A DNA stretch of 64,000 nucleotides, taken from assembly GCF_014384745.1 (NCBI RefSeq), contig NZ_JACRSO010000004.1, positions 186,001 through 250,000 of the forward strand, in the 5' to 3' direction. This stretch comes from Luoshenia tenuis (GTDB lineage Bacteria; Bacillota; Clostridia; Christensenellales; GCA-900066905). A program made the translations under genes and the position numbers. The notes below the pieces were generated by a model, which had not been told where the DNA came from, ran no database searches, and saw only the letters and a program-made list of their open reading frames with translations. This document shows, one piece after another, positions 40,567 to 48,856 of the stretch (its first letter is position 1; each line of letters opens with the position of its first letter).

Positions 40567-41010
40567 ATGCGCCATGCAAGGGCCCGCAAACGGCTAAACG
40601 AGTATAACGACCTGTTTAAGGAAAACGACGAGATCTACCGCGCAGCGGCCAAACGCCTGGGCCTGCCGGACTGCGCCTTTTGGATCCTTTACACCCTGCG
40701 GGAGAGCAGCGCCCCTTTGACCCAGAGCGAGATCTGCGCCGCCCTCTACCAGCCCAAGCAGACGGTCAACTCCGCCCTGAAGCATTTGGAGGCGGAAGGG
40801 TATTTGCAGCTAAGCAGCGGCAGCGACCGGCGCAGCAAGCAGGTGCGCCTGACCGAGCGCGGCCTGGCCCTGGCCGAGAATACCATAGACCGGGTGCTGG
40901 CCGCGGAATGCAGCGCCCTGCTGGATATGAGCGAGGAAGAGCAGGCCGCCTTTATCAGCCTGCTGCGGAAATATACCGAGTCGTTAAAGGCGCGGATGGA
41001 CGCGCTTTAG
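40567..41010 (+). CDS. MarR family transcriptional regulator
   Basis: 147 residues. A winged helix-turn-helix is recognised by CAFWILYTLRESSAPLTQSEICAALYQPKQTVNSALKHLEAEGYLQL, the wing SGSDRRSKQVRLTERG and the C-terminal dimerisation helix ALLDMSEEEQAAFISLLRKYTESL. Start choice: ATG at 40567, GAGGAGG ten bases upstream; the longer frame from 40492 would translate its own promoter. It is 45 bases upstream of a MATE transporter gene on the same strand. It is presumably a substrate-sensing repressor of that pump and of itself, acting at the inverted repeat around the -10. Confidence 0.93.
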   Translation: MRHARARKRLNEYNDLFKENDEIYRAAAKRLGLPDCAFWILYTLRESSAPLTQSEICAALYQPKQTVNSALKHLEAEGYLQLSSGSDRRSKQVRLTERGLALAENTIDRVLAAECSALLDMSEEEQAAFISLLRKYTESLKARMDAL

Positions 41011-41055
41011 CCCCGGTCAACCGGCCGCGCGCGCGGCCTATAGGAGAGGATAAAA

Positions 41056-42384
41056 ATGAACATTCGTCTGAGCGACCATTTTACCTATAAAAAGCTGGCG
41101 CACTTCGTGCTGCCCTCCATCATCATGATGATCTTTACCTCCATCTACGGGGTGGTGGACGGGCTGTTCGTCTCCAACTTTGTGGGGAAGACCGCCTTTG
41201 CCTCTTTAAACTTCGTCACGCCCTTTATCATGATCCTGGGCGGCATGGGGTTTATGGTGGGCACCGGCGGCAGCGCCCTGGTGGCCCGGGAGCTGGGCCG
41301 CGGCAACCGGGAAAAGGCCGACCGCTACTTTACCATGATGCTGATCTTTACCGTGCTGCTGGGCCTGGTCCTCACAATGGGCGGGCTACTGTTCGTGCGC
41401 CCCATCTCGCTTATGCTGGGCGCCACCGAGGCCATGCTGGAGGATTGCGTGCTGTACGGCAGCATCGTCATCTCCTTTACCACCGCCTTTATGCTGCAAA
41501 ACGTGTTCCAGAGCTTTTTGGTCGTGGCCGAGCGGCCCCGGCTGGGGCTGGTCTTTACCGTGGCCGCCGGGGTGACCAACGCCATTTTGGACGCGGTCTT
41601 TATCATCGGCTTTGGCTGGGGGCTGGCCGGCGCGGCGCTGGCTACGGGTATCGGCCAGTGCGTGGGCGGCCTGGCGCCGCTGGTCTACTTTCTTCGGCCG
41701 GGCGCCAACCTGCGCCTGCACAAGACCGGGCTTGAGGCGCGGCCCCTGCTCAAGGCCTGCGCCAACGGCTCATCTGAGCTGATGAGCAATATCTCCTCCT
41801 CCATCGTAAGCATGCTCTACAACTTCCAGCTGCTGCGCCTGATCGGGGAGGACGGCGTTTCGGCCTATGGGGTGCTGATGTACGTGCAGTTCATCTTCAT
41901 CGCCATCGCCATCGGTTACGCCATCGGCAGCGCCCCCATCGTCAGCTACCATTACGGCGCGCAGAATTACGGGGAGCTGAAAAACATGCTGCGCAAAAGC
42001 GTGACCCTGGCCGCGGGCTCGGGGGTGGTGCTCACCGCCCTGGCCCTGGCGCTGGCCGGCCCGCTGGCCCAGCTCTTTGTGGGGTATGACCCGGGGCTGT
42101 ACGCCCTGACGGTGCACGCCTTCCGCCTGTTCGCCTTCTCGTTCTTGCTGGCGGGTTTCAACATCTTCGCCTCGGGCTTTTTTACCGCCTTAAACGACGG
42201 CGGCGTTTCGGCCACCATCTCCTTTTTGCGCACGCTGGTCTTTCAGGCCCTGTCGGTGCTGCTCCTGCCCTTGATCCTAGGGATCGACGGCATCTGGTGG
42301 GCCATCACGGTGGCCGAGGTCTTTGCCTGCCTGATCTCGGTGATCTTTCTTGCGGCCAAGCGCAAAAAATACCATTATATCTGA
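41056..42384 (+). CDS. MATE family efflux transporter controlled by MarR
   Basis: 442 residues, twelve hydrophobic segments. The N-terminus KLAHFVLPSIIMMIFTSIYGVVDGLFVSNFVGKTAFASLNFVTPFIMILGG is of the MepA-like MATE type (described by SIYGVVDGLFVSN). GSALVARELGRGNREKADRYF and, in the second half, GSAPIVSYHYGAQNYGELKNMLRKS are conserved loop motifs. MepA-like pumps export cationic drugs and dyes, and the MarR-MATE order parallels mepR-mepA. Substrate specificity is inferred from that only. A hairpin terminator follows at 42391. Confidence 0.94.
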   Translation: MNIRLSDHFTYKKLAHFVLPSIIMMIFTSIYGVVDGLFVSNFVGKTAFASLNFVTPFIMILGGMGFMVGTGGSALVARELGRGNREKADRYFTMMLIFTVLLGLVLTMGGLLFVRPISLMLGATEAMLEDCVLYGSIVISFTTAFMLQNVFQSFLVVAERPRLGLVFTVAAGVTNAILDAVFIIGFGWGLAGAALATGIGQCVGGLAPLVYFLRPGANLRLHKTGLEARPLLKACANGSSELMSNISSSIVSMLYNFQLLRLIGEDGVSAYGVLMYVQFIFIAIAIGYAIGSAPIVSYHYGAQNYGELKNMLRKSVTLAAGSGVVLTALALALAGPLAQLFVGYDPGLYALTVHAFRLFAFSFLLAGFNIFASGFFTALNDGGVSATISFLRTLVFQALSVLLLPLILGIDGIWWAITVAEVFACLISVIFLAAKRKKYHYI

Positions 42385-42390
42385 TCCTCC

Positions 42391-42417
42391 GCGCCCCGGT
42401 AGCTGCCGGGGCGTTTT
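42391..42417 (+). terminator. Terminator of the marR-MATE operon
   Basis: CGCCCCGG / CCGGGGCG, then TTTT. Confidence 0.8.
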
Positions 42418-42600
42418 CCAATTTCTGGCGGCGGCGCGGGGCGCTTTCCTGCCCCCCAACGCCCCGCGCCGTGGTATAATAAATTTTAAGCAGCCCTTGC
42501 CCGGGGACTGCGTCCGCCTGCCCGCTTGGGTAGGATGATATCATTTAGTAATGCGCGCGGCCCCAGGCCGCGCCCCATCTTGGAAAGGAGCGCCCCGTCC

Positions 42601-43131
42601 ATGACCGATCACACCCAGCTTTCCATGGCCCATGAGGACCGCCGCATCACCGATCCGGCCCTGATCCGCGCGATCCTGGATTCCACCTATGTCTGCACCC
42701 TCTGCCTGCACGATGGGCCCTATCCCTATCCCGTGCCCATGAACTTTGGCTACACCTGGGATGAGCAGCTGACCTTGTACCTGCACATGGCCGCCAAGGG
42801 CCACCGGCTGGAGCTGATCCGCCAGGACCCGCGGGTGGCCTGCAATATCTACAGCTTTTTGGACCGGCGCGGCCATAAAAGCTACCGGGGCGAGACCCAC
42901 GATTACCGCAGCGTTACGGTGTTTGGCCGCGCGCAGGTGATCCCCAGGGCGGACGAGGCCGCCTCCCTGGCCGGGATGAACGTGATGGTCCGCCACTCCG
43001 GCCGTCCGGCGCTCCGGAAAATGCCCGCCACCGATAACCTTTTGATCTTGAAGGTCACCCCTGAGATCATCACCGCCAAGGCCCAGTACCCCCTGACCCC
43101 GCAGGAGGCGCAGATGCCTGCGCTGGACTAA
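42601..43131 (+). CDS. Pyridoxamine 5'-phosphate oxidase family (NimA-like) flavoprotein
   Basis: 176 residues. The N-terminal EDRRITDPALIRAILDSTYVCTLCLHDGPYPYPVPMNFGY is the split-barrel start seen in NimA-like proteins (5-nitroimidazole-resistance group); LYLHMAAKGHRLELIRQDPRVACNIY and YRSVTVFGRAQVI follow. These proteins bind FMN or haem; several act on nitro compounds, most are uncharacterised. Start choice: ATG at 42601 with AAAGGAG upstream. First of three closely spaced plus-strand genes (gaps of 21 and 39 bases), so it is probably cotranscribed with the AraC regulator and the cyclase-like protein that follow. Confidence 0.88.
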   Translation: MTDHTQLSMAHEDRRITDPALIRAILDSTYVCTLCLHDGPYPYPVPMNFGYTWDEQLTLYLHMAAKGHRLELIRQDPRVACNIYSFLDRRGHKSYRGETHDYRSVTVFGRAQVIPRADEAASLAGMNVMVRHSGRPALRKMPATDNLLILKVTPEIITAKAQYPLTPQEAQMPALD

Positions 43132-43152
43132 CGCCCCGCACGAGGTAATAAA

Positions 43153-43980
43153 ATGACGCTCACCTTCCACACCCGGTTTACGCCCCTGACGGCCACCCCC
43201 TTTTCCCGGGCGGATCGCTGTATTGAAGCGGCCCCCTGCCCGGCGCTGCGGCCGCTGGTGCGCTGTTTTTGGGGCCATAGCGCCGCCCAGGGGGCGGGCG
43301 GGCGCCAGCTGGTCATCCCCGACGCCTGCGTGGACATCATCTTTACCTTAAAAAATGGCCGCGTGCGCACCCGCTTTTGCGCGCTGGATCAGCAGCCCTT
43401 CTGGTCGGATCTGTCCGCGCAGGCGCCCGACCTGTTTGCGGTGCGCTTTTATTTTTGGGCGCTGCCCTTTTTATGCCCCGGCGGCCTCCCCGCCCTGGAG
43501 GAGACCCTGCTCCCCGCTCTTTCCCGCCTGGCGCAGGAGGGCGAGTTTGCCGCGCTGGACTTTGCCGGCCGCAAGGCCCTGCTGGAAGGGTGGCTGCTGG
43601 GGCGGCTCTCCCGCGCCGGCGCGCCGGACGCGCTGCTGGACAGCATCGATTATCTCCTTTCCCATGGCGGCGACGCCCGGGTCTGCGCCCTGTCCGGGCA
43701 CACCGGCTACAGCGCCCGCACGCTGGAGCGGCTGTTCGCCCGGCATCTGGGGGCCTCGCCCAAGCAGACCGCCGCGCTGATCCGCTACCAGACCCTGTGG
43801 AGCCGGGCCGTGACCCAGCCCCGCTTCGACGTGCAGGATCAGGTGCTCGCCCTGGGCTTTTGCGACCAGGCCCATCTGCTCCACTTTTTCCGCCGCCACC
43901 ACGGCATGCCCCTGGGCGAGGCGGTGCGCCTGGCCCGCGGCCTGTCGGCTTTTTACAATACCGGCGGCGGCCCTCTGTGA
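43153..43980 (+). CDS. AraC family transcriptional regulator, DUF6597 type
   Basis: 275 residues. The N-terminal domain of the DUF6597 kind shows CPALRPLVRCFWGH and LVIPDACVDIIFTL. The C-terminal AraC domain has a first helix-turn-helix ARVCALSGHTGYSARTLERLFARHLGASPKQTAALIRYQ and a second DVQDQVLALGFCDQAHLLHFFRRHHGMPLGEAVRLARG. The family's effectors are mostly unknown. ATG at 43153 with GAGG eight bases upstream, 21 bases after the flavoprotein gene. It may regulate its own three-gene cluster. Confidence 0.88.
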   Translation: MTLTFHTRFTPLTATPFSRADRCIEAAPCPALRPLVRCFWGHSAAQGAGGRQLVIPDACVDIIFTLKNGRVRTRFCALDQQPFWSDLSAQAPDLFAVRFYFWALPFLCPGGLPALEETLLPALSRLAQEGEFAALDFAGRKALLEGWLLGRLSRAGAPDALLDSIDYLLSHGGDARVCALSGHTGYSARTLERLFARHLGASPKQTAALIRYQTLWSRAVTQPRFDVQDQVLALGFCDQAHLLHFFRRHHGMPLGEAVRLARGLSAFYNTGGGPL

Positions 43981-44019
43981 TAGGGTTAGGAGACAATCAT
44001 CATCCAAGGGGGTTATAAA

Positions 44020-44961
44020 ATGGATCATCAACTGTTTTACGAGGTACGCGCCTGGATGCACCGCAACGCCCGGCCGCTGGAGCTGGCGCTGTGGCGCTGC
44101 CGCTTTGAGGGCGGCGGCGCGCAGGCGGTCGTGGCCGCGCTGGCCTACTACCAAAACGAGGACGGGGGCTTTGGCCACGCGCTGGAGCCGGACTGCTGGA
44201 ACCCGCAATCCTCGCCCTATCAGACGCTGTGCGCCCTCAACATCCTGCGCGAGATCGGCTTTGCCGACAAGGTGCATCCGCTGTTTCAGGGCATCCTGCG
44301 CTATTTGGAAAGCGGCGCGGATACCGCCGATTACGGCTGGCGCTTTTCCATCCCCAGCAACGATGCCTGCCCCCGCGCGCCCTGGTGGAGCTATGACGAG
44401 CAGGCCAACCGCGTCGAGAGCATCGGCCTTACCGCGGCGCTTTGCGCCTTTGTGCTGACCGAGATGGACCCGCGCTCCCCCATCTACCCCAGGGCCAAGG
44501 CCTGGGCCCTGGCGCTTGCCGCCCTGCTGGAGCAGGATGGGGCGCTGGGCGAGATGGGCTTAGGCGGGCTGGCCGCCCTGCTGCCCGCGCTGGAGCAGAC
44601 CGGCCAGCCGCTGCCTTTCGCTGCGCTTTACCAAAGGCTGGGCCAGCGCGCCAACGCCGCCATCGCCCGGGATCCGGCGCAATGGTCGCAATATCTGCCC
44701 CGGCCCTCCCGCTTTATTCAAAGCCCGGCCAGCCCGCTCTATCCCGAAAATGCCGAGGTCATGGCGCTGGAGCTGCAATACCTCCTGGATACCCGCGCCG
44801 AGGGTGGGGTATGGCCCATCTCCTGGAGCTGGTTTGGGCTGATGGACCGCTACGCTGCGGAATTTGCCATTAGCGAAAACTGGTGGAAGGCCCGCCAGGC
44901 CATTGATACCGTGGCGCTGCTAAGCGCCTTTGGCAGGATCGACCTGCCCCCGGCCCTTTAG
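44020..44961 (+). CDS. Prenyltransferase/terpenoid-cyclase-fold (alpha-alpha toroid) protein of unknown function
   Basis: 313 residues. YYQNEDGGFGHALEPD (about residues 43-58) is a QW-like repeat (Q-x-D-G-G-F-G) of the squalene cyclase and prenyltransferase fold. Further helical repeats are IPSNDACPRAPWWSYDEQ and LDTRAEGGVWPISWSW (about 258-273). The catalytic DxDD of squalene-hopene cyclases is absent and the length is half of theirs, so a binding or lyase role is more likely than cyclisation. AAGGGGG precedes the ATG. Third gene of a cluster with a NimA-like flavoprotein and an AraC regulator; a strong terminator follows. Confidence 0.78.
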   Translation: MDHQLFYEVRAWMHRNARPLELALWRCRFEGGGAQAVVAALAYYQNEDGGFGHALEPDCWNPQSSPYQTLCALNILREIGFADKVHPLFQGILRYLESGADTADYGWRFSIPSNDACPRAPWWSYDEQANRVESIGLTAALCAFVLTEMDPRSPIYPRAKAWALALAALLEQDGALGEMGLGGLAALLPALEQTGQPLPFAALYQRLGQRANAAIARDPAQWSQYLPRPSRFIQSPASPLYPENAEVMALELQYLLDTRAEGGVWPISWSWFGLMDRYAAEFAISENWWKARQAIDTVALLSAFGRIDLPPAL

Positions 44962-44983
44962 ATTCCGCCGCCGGCATGATCGT

Positions 44984-45025
44984 GCTGCGCCCCGCGCCTG
45001 GCCTTAAGCGCGGGGCGCAGCTTTT
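44984..45025 (+). terminator. Terminator of the three-gene cluster
   Basis: GCTGCGCCCCGCGC / GCGCGGGGCGCAGC, a perfect 14-bp stem, then TTTT. Confidence 0.88.
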
Positions 45026-45091
45026 GGCGCGAAAAAAGCCGAAGGCCACCCGGCAGGGCGGCGCTCACTCCGTACCCCACTGGCAGCAGGC

Positions 45092-45484
45092 GTGGTGGGG
45101 ACGGAGGTTTTTCACACTCTCCGATGCTCATACGCCAATCTTGCCTCCCTCTGACGAGGGAGGTGGCGCACCTTTGGGTGCGCCGGAGGGAGAGAGGCCG
45201 CCGAACAAAAACCCATGCTTTTCTACCTGCCAGCAGCATACAATCCCGTCATTTCGAAGCGCAGGCGAGGAATCTCTTGGCACCCCGTCGGCACCGCCTG
45301 CACCGCGCCGCATGGGGGCCGAGCGCCCCGCGGGACAATGGGCCTTGCCAGCCGCGCCCCTTGCCTCCCTCTGATGAGGGAGGCAAGGGGGGGGTAAATC
45401 GAAGGGCATAGCGTAAGCGAAATGGTTGGAGAATTAATTGGTTCATTAGCATCGGAGGGTTTAAAAAACCTCCGTCCCCACCAC
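45092..45484. repeat. Candidate miniature element with 37-bp terminal inverted repeats
   Basis: GTGGTGGGGACGGAGG (45092 on) to GATGCT (45128) recurs in inverse at 45448-45484 with few mismatches. Between the arms lie a CCTCCCTC/GAGGGAGG hairpin repeat (about 45143), a TGTCATTTCG-type end (about 45247) and a second CCTCCCTC copy (about 45363). No transposase gene is present. Confidence 0.7.
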
Positions 45485-46054
45485 TTCAGTGGCCGTTTCA
45501 AGGGGTTAAGGGATCGTTAAGGGAAATCTATAGCGCCCGCCGCCTGTGGCGGGAAAAGGGCGCGATGATTTCTGTGAGCGTCAGCTTTCTGCAAGGCTTG
45601 CCGCTGCAGAAAGCCCCAGCGAACAGAGGGGCTTTAGCCTTAGGGGGAAATCGGAATCCCCCTTCCCCCTTAACCTAGTGGAATCGTTCCCTAACTTTTC
45701 TCCCTGTTTCGCATTAAGCCTTGGTTTTCTACTGAACAAGAACCTATAAGTTTATGCGCAGGCAGCAGGCTACCCTTGTCATTCCGAGCGTAAGCGAGGA
45801 ATCTCTTGATAACTGCTTGGCTTGCCCGCACCTGCACACGCCCAACTCAAGCGCCGCTACCCTGCCAACGCGCCAGATTCTTCGCTCGGCCTTGCGGCCT
45901 CTCTCTGAATGACAGGTCCATCGCCCTTTTAGCCGCTCCCAGTTTCCTATGTCTCTTGAATCTCTTACCAGCTATGAGCGTTATTCTCGCCCCAAGCCAT
46001 CCTCCCTCTGAATGACAACGAAGCGCGTGTTAAAGCATGCTTTTCCGCACCCCC
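45485..46054. repeat. Gene-free stretch with palindromes and TGTCATTCCGAGC ends
   Basis: CTTTCTGCAAGGC/GCTGCAGAAAG (about 45586-45617) and GGGGGAAATCGG/CCCCCTT (about 45642-45670) are hairpins. TGTCATTCCGAGC at 45778 and inverted ends at 45905 and 46006 complete a repeat unit. No coding region is supported. Confidence 0.7.
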
Positions 46055-46082
46055 TTGCAAAATTCGCGCTGGCTGTTAAAAT
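46055..46082 (+). promoter_or_regulatory. Putative promoter of the spermidine-synthase-like gene
   Basis: TTGCAA (46055-46060), 16 bp, TAAAAT (46077-46082), 70 bases before the start codon. Confidence 0.5.
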
Positions 46083-46151
46083 AGAGGGACGGGCCGTATG
46101 CGGCGCCGCGTTTGACTTTACCGGGCCCGGTATTGGGCAAAGGAGCGACAT

Positions 46152-47027
46152 ATGATACCCCAATCGATCCAAAACGACAACGCGCTGATCCTGGAGCGTC
46201 TTAGCCTGTTTTTAAACGGCGACCCCGCCGCCATCCGCGGGGAGATGGTAGCCGAGCTGGCCTCCGCCTGCGGGGTGGAGCTGGAGGAGGGCTACCGGCT
46301 GCTGCTGGCCTCCATGCTGGGGCTGGATATGGGGCACAACCCGGCCCACCGGGCGCTGTACCACCGCTACTTCCCCCACATGGTCCACCTTTTAGACCCG
46401 GCGGATTTTAAGGGCGACGCGTACCTGCAAAACATCCGCTTTCCCCAGGCCGCCCGGGGCGATTGGGCCTTTACCACCCAAAACTATCGGCCCTATGAGG
46501 CCTTTGTCTGTGACGACTTTGCCCCCCTGCCCGATGGGCGGGTGATCCCGCAGATCGGCTACTTTGCCCAAGGCTTTAGTTACCCCGCGGTGCTTCAGGC
46601 CGGGCGGGAATGGATGACCGTCACCCCCAACGAGATCGCCACCATGCGCGCCCCCCTGGCGGCGGCCGCCGGCCGGGTGCTGACCTATGGGCTGGGCCTG
46701 GGGTACTTTGCCTACCACGCAGCGCAGCGCCCGCAGGTCGCCTCCCTCACCGTGGTGGAGCGGGATGCGGACGCGATCGCCCTTTTTGAGGAATACCTGC
46801 TGCCCCAGTTCCCCTGCAGGGACAAAGTCACCCTGATTCAGGCGGATGCCTTTGACTTTGCCGCCAGCCGCATGGCCGCCGGCCGGTACGACCTGGTGTT
46901 TTGCGACCTGTGGCACGACCCCTCCGACGGCGTGGCGCTCTATAAGCGGATGAAGGGCTTTGAGCGGCTCTCCCCCCGCAGCCAGTTCTTTTACTGGATC
47001 GAGCAGACCCTGCGCTATTATATCTAA
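46152..47027 (+). CDS. SAM-binding, spermidine-synthase-like fold protein of unknown function
   Basis: 291 residues. The N-terminal 170 residues are helical then beta-rich (ENFRPYEAF-type strands: WAFTTQNYRPYEAFVCDDF, VIPQIGYFAQGFSYPAVLQAGREWMTVTPNEI). The C-terminal part is a Rossmann methyltransferase core: VLTYGLGLGYFAYHAA (motif I, about 177-192), LTVVERDADAIALFEEYLLPQF (acidic loop), and YDLVFCDLWHDPSDG. This core is closest in look to spermidine synthases and their relatives, but the amine-binding signature is missing. AAAGGAG stands seven bases before the ATG. It is convergent with the aldo/keto reductase gene. Catalytic role unknown. Confidence 0.72.
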   Translation: MIPQSIQNDNALILERLSLFLNGDPAAIRGEMVAELASACGVELEEGYRLLLASMLGLDMGHNPAHRALYHRYFPHMVHLLDPADFKGDAYLQNIRFPQAARGDWAFTTQNYRPYEAFVCDDFAPLPDGRVIPQIGYFAQGFSYPAVLQAGREWMTVTPNEIATMRAPLAAAAGRVLTYGLGLGYFAYHAAQRPQVASLTVVERDADAIALFEEYLLPQFPCRDKVTLIQADAFDFAASRMAAGRYDLVFCDLWHDPSDGVALYKRMKGFERLSPRSQFFYWIEQTLRYYI

Positions 47028-47093
47028 ACGGGGCCTGCCCCTTCCACAGGGCGGCAAGGGACGTGTCCGCCTTTTGCGTGACCCCGCTATAAA

Positions 47094-47131
47094 GAAACGC
47101 CCCCGGCATCCTTGGCCGGGGGCGTTCGCTA
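47094..47131 (-). terminator. Terminator of the first aldo/keto reductase gene
   Basis: AACGCCCCCGGC / GCCGGGGGCGTT; usable in both directions between convergent genes. Confidence 0.8.
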
Positions 47132-47145
47132 TTTCGGTTTACCTC

Positions 47146-48264
47146 TTATTCAAAGTTCTCCACGGCGGTGCGCAGCGCCTCGATGATCTCGATGTGCTGC
47201 GGGCAGACCGATTCGCACTGGCCGCAGGCGATGCAGGCGCTGGCCTTGTTGCCCTCCCGGGTCTCAAAGCCGTAGTTGCCCTTGGCCGATTCCAGGTTGC
47301 CGTACACGCTCAAGGAGTTGGCCGCCTTAAAGACACCGGGGATGTTGATCTCCATGGGGCAGCCCTTGACACAGTAGCGGCAGTTGGTGCAGGGGATGGC
47401 GGGGATGGCCTCCAGGGTCTTTCTCGCCTGCTCCACCACCTTAGCGTCCGCCCCGTCTAAAGGCTTAAAGCCCGCAAAGGTGCGCAGGTTGTCGTCCATC
47501 TGGCTAAGGCCGCTCATGCCGCTGAGCACCGTGATCAACCCGGGCAGCGAGGCGGCAAAGCGCAGCGCCCAGGAGGCGCAGCTGGCCTTGGGGTCCGCGG
47601 CCTTTAATACCTTTTGCACCGGCTCGGGCGGCTGGGCCAAAAGCCCGCCTTTGACCGGCTCCATAATGATCACAGGCTTATCGTATTTACGCGCCACCTC
47701 ATAGCAGGCGCGGGACTGGATGGCGTCGCTCTCCCAGTCGGCGTAGTTGATCTGCAGCTGCACAAATTCCATCTCCGGGTGGGCCTGCAAAATCTCCTCG
47801 AGCACCTCCGCCTTATCGTGGAAGGAGAAGCCCACGTGTTTGAGCACGCCCTTGGCCTTTTGCTCCTGCACATAATCCCAGATGCCGTACTCGTCAAAAA
47901 ACCGCGTGCGGCCCGCGCCCAGGTTGTGCAGCAGGTAAAAATCAAAGTACCCGGCCCCGGTGCGCTTAAGCGAGGTGGTCAGCATATCCTTGGCCTCCTG
48001 CGCGTTCTTCGCGTCCGCCCAAGCGGGCAGCTTGGTGGCCAGCTGGTAGCTCTCCCGGGGATAGCGCTTGACCAGCGCCTCGCCGATGGCCAGCTCGCTC
48101 TTGCCCCCGATGTAACCAAAGGCCGTATCAAAATAGGTAAAGCCGGCGTTCAAAAACCGGTCCACCATCTCCTTGGTCTGCCCGATATCCACATCCTCCC
48201 CCAGCATCGGCAGCCGCATCAGGCCAAAGCCCAGCTTGGGGATCTGCTCTCCTAAGTAACCCAT
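47146..48264 (-). CDS. Aldo/keto reductase with C-terminal 4Fe-4S domain
   Basis: 372 residues. The N-terminal TIM barrel of the AKR superfamily has GLMRLP, TYFDTAFGY (catalytic Asp and Tyr), LATKLP (catalytic Lys) and FDFYLLHNL (His). The C-terminal 90 residues hold two cluster motifs, CTNCRYCVKGCP (about 291-302) and CIACGQCESVCP (about 345-356). This fusion is common in strict anaerobes and suggests ferredoxin-linked rather than purely NADPH-linked reduction. GGGAGGT lies seven bases before the ATG. Divergent from a MerR regulator and transcribed from a MerR-type promoter. A second such enzyme is encoded at 49.8 kb. Confidence 0.94.
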   Translation of the reverse strand: MGYLGEQIPKLGFGLMRLPMLGEDVDIGQTKEMVDRFLNAGFTYFDTAFGYIGGKSELAIGEALVKRYPRESYQLATKLPAWADAKNAQEAKDMLTTSLKRTGAGYFDFYLLHNLGAGRTRFFDEYGIWDYVQEQKAKGVLKHVGFSFHDKAEVLEEILQAHPEMEFVQLQINYADWESDAIQSRACYEVARKYDKPVIIMEPVKGGLLAQPPEPVQKVLKAADPKASCASWALRFAASLPGLITVLSGMSGLSQMDDNLRTFAGFKPLDGADAKVVEQARKTLEAIPAIPCTNCRYCVKGCPMEINIPGVFKAANSLSVYGNLESAKGNYGFETREGNKASACIACGQCESVCPQHIEIIEALRTAVENFE

Positions 48265-48316
48265 CTTCCATACCTCCCATTGTACTTTACAGGGGCCGCG
48301 CCCCCGTGCTAGACTT

Positions 48317-48347
48317 ATTGTACAACCTTCGAGTTACTCGAAGTCAA
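48317..48347 (-). promoter_or_regulatory. MerR-type promoter (19-bp spacer) of the first aldo/keto reductase gene
   Basis: Minus strand TTGACT (48347-48342), 19-bp spacer, TACAAT (48322-48317). The spacer is filled by the perfect palindrome CTTCGAGTTACTCGAAG (48327-48343). A long spacer with a centred dyad is the signature of MerR activation by DNA twisting. Confidence 0.88.
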
Positions 48348-48373
48348 GGCTTTTTATACCGGGAGGCAAAAAT

Positions 48374-48784
48374 ATGTATACCATCAAACAGGCCGCCGCC
48401 CTTGTGGGGATGAGCGAGCACACCCTGCGCTTTTATACCGACAAGGGGCTGGTCCCCGCCGTCACGCGGGATGCGCATAACAACCGCGTCTTTAGCGATG
48501 AGGCGCTTAACTTTCTTACCGTCATCAAGTGTTTAAAGGGCTGCGGCATGTCCATTGAGGCCATTAAAAAGTACGTGGACCTGTGTTTGCAGGGCGAGGA
48601 TACCGTACAGGAGCGCTATAAGATCATCCTGGCCCAGAAAAAGGTGGCCCAGGCGCAGCTGCAAGAGGCGCAAAAGCGCATCGAATACCTCCAGCACAAG
48701 GCGGATAACTACGCCGCCATCCTGGCCCACCACACCCCGGATACCATGAACCCCGCCTCCTGGCCCGGCCGCTCGGTAGGGTAA
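48374..48784 (+). CDS. MerR family transcriptional regulator
   Basis: 136 residues. The winged-helix N-terminus is MYTIKQAAALVGMSEHTLRFYTDKGLVPAVTRDAHNNRVFSDEALNFLTVIKCLKGCGMSIEAIKKYVDL (recognised by TLRFYTDKGLV), followed by a coiled coil (ILAQKKVAQAQLQEAQKRIEYLQHKADNY). No cysteine set for metal binding is evident. It resembles AdhR-like MerR proteins that answer to aldehydes and carbonyls. Divergent from the aldo/keto reductase gene, whose promoter has the dyad it should bind. GGGAGG precedes the ATG. The effector is inferred, not shown. Confidence 0.93.
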   Translation: MYTIKQAAALVGMSEHTLRFYTDKGLVPAVTRDAHNNRVFSDEALNFLTVIKCLKGCGMSIEAIKKYVDLCLQGEDTVQERYKIILAQKKVAQAQLQEAQKRIEYLQHKADNYAAILAHHTPDTMNPASWPGRSVG

Positions 48785-48803
48785 AAAAATCCCCTGCCGG
48801 GGG

Positions 48804-48834
48804 TTGACTTGGAGTGCGCTCCAGGGTCTACAAT
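48804..48834 (+). promoter_or_regulatory. MerR-type promoter (19-bp spacer) of the second merR gene
   Basis: TTGACT (48804-48809), 19 bp, TACAAT (48829-48834), spacer with the perfect palindrome TGGAGTGCGCTCCA (48810-48823). The dyad differs from the one at 48327, so the two MerR proteins should have separate specificities. Confidence 0.88.
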
Positions 48835-48856
48835 AGGGCAAAAGGAGGGATGGATC

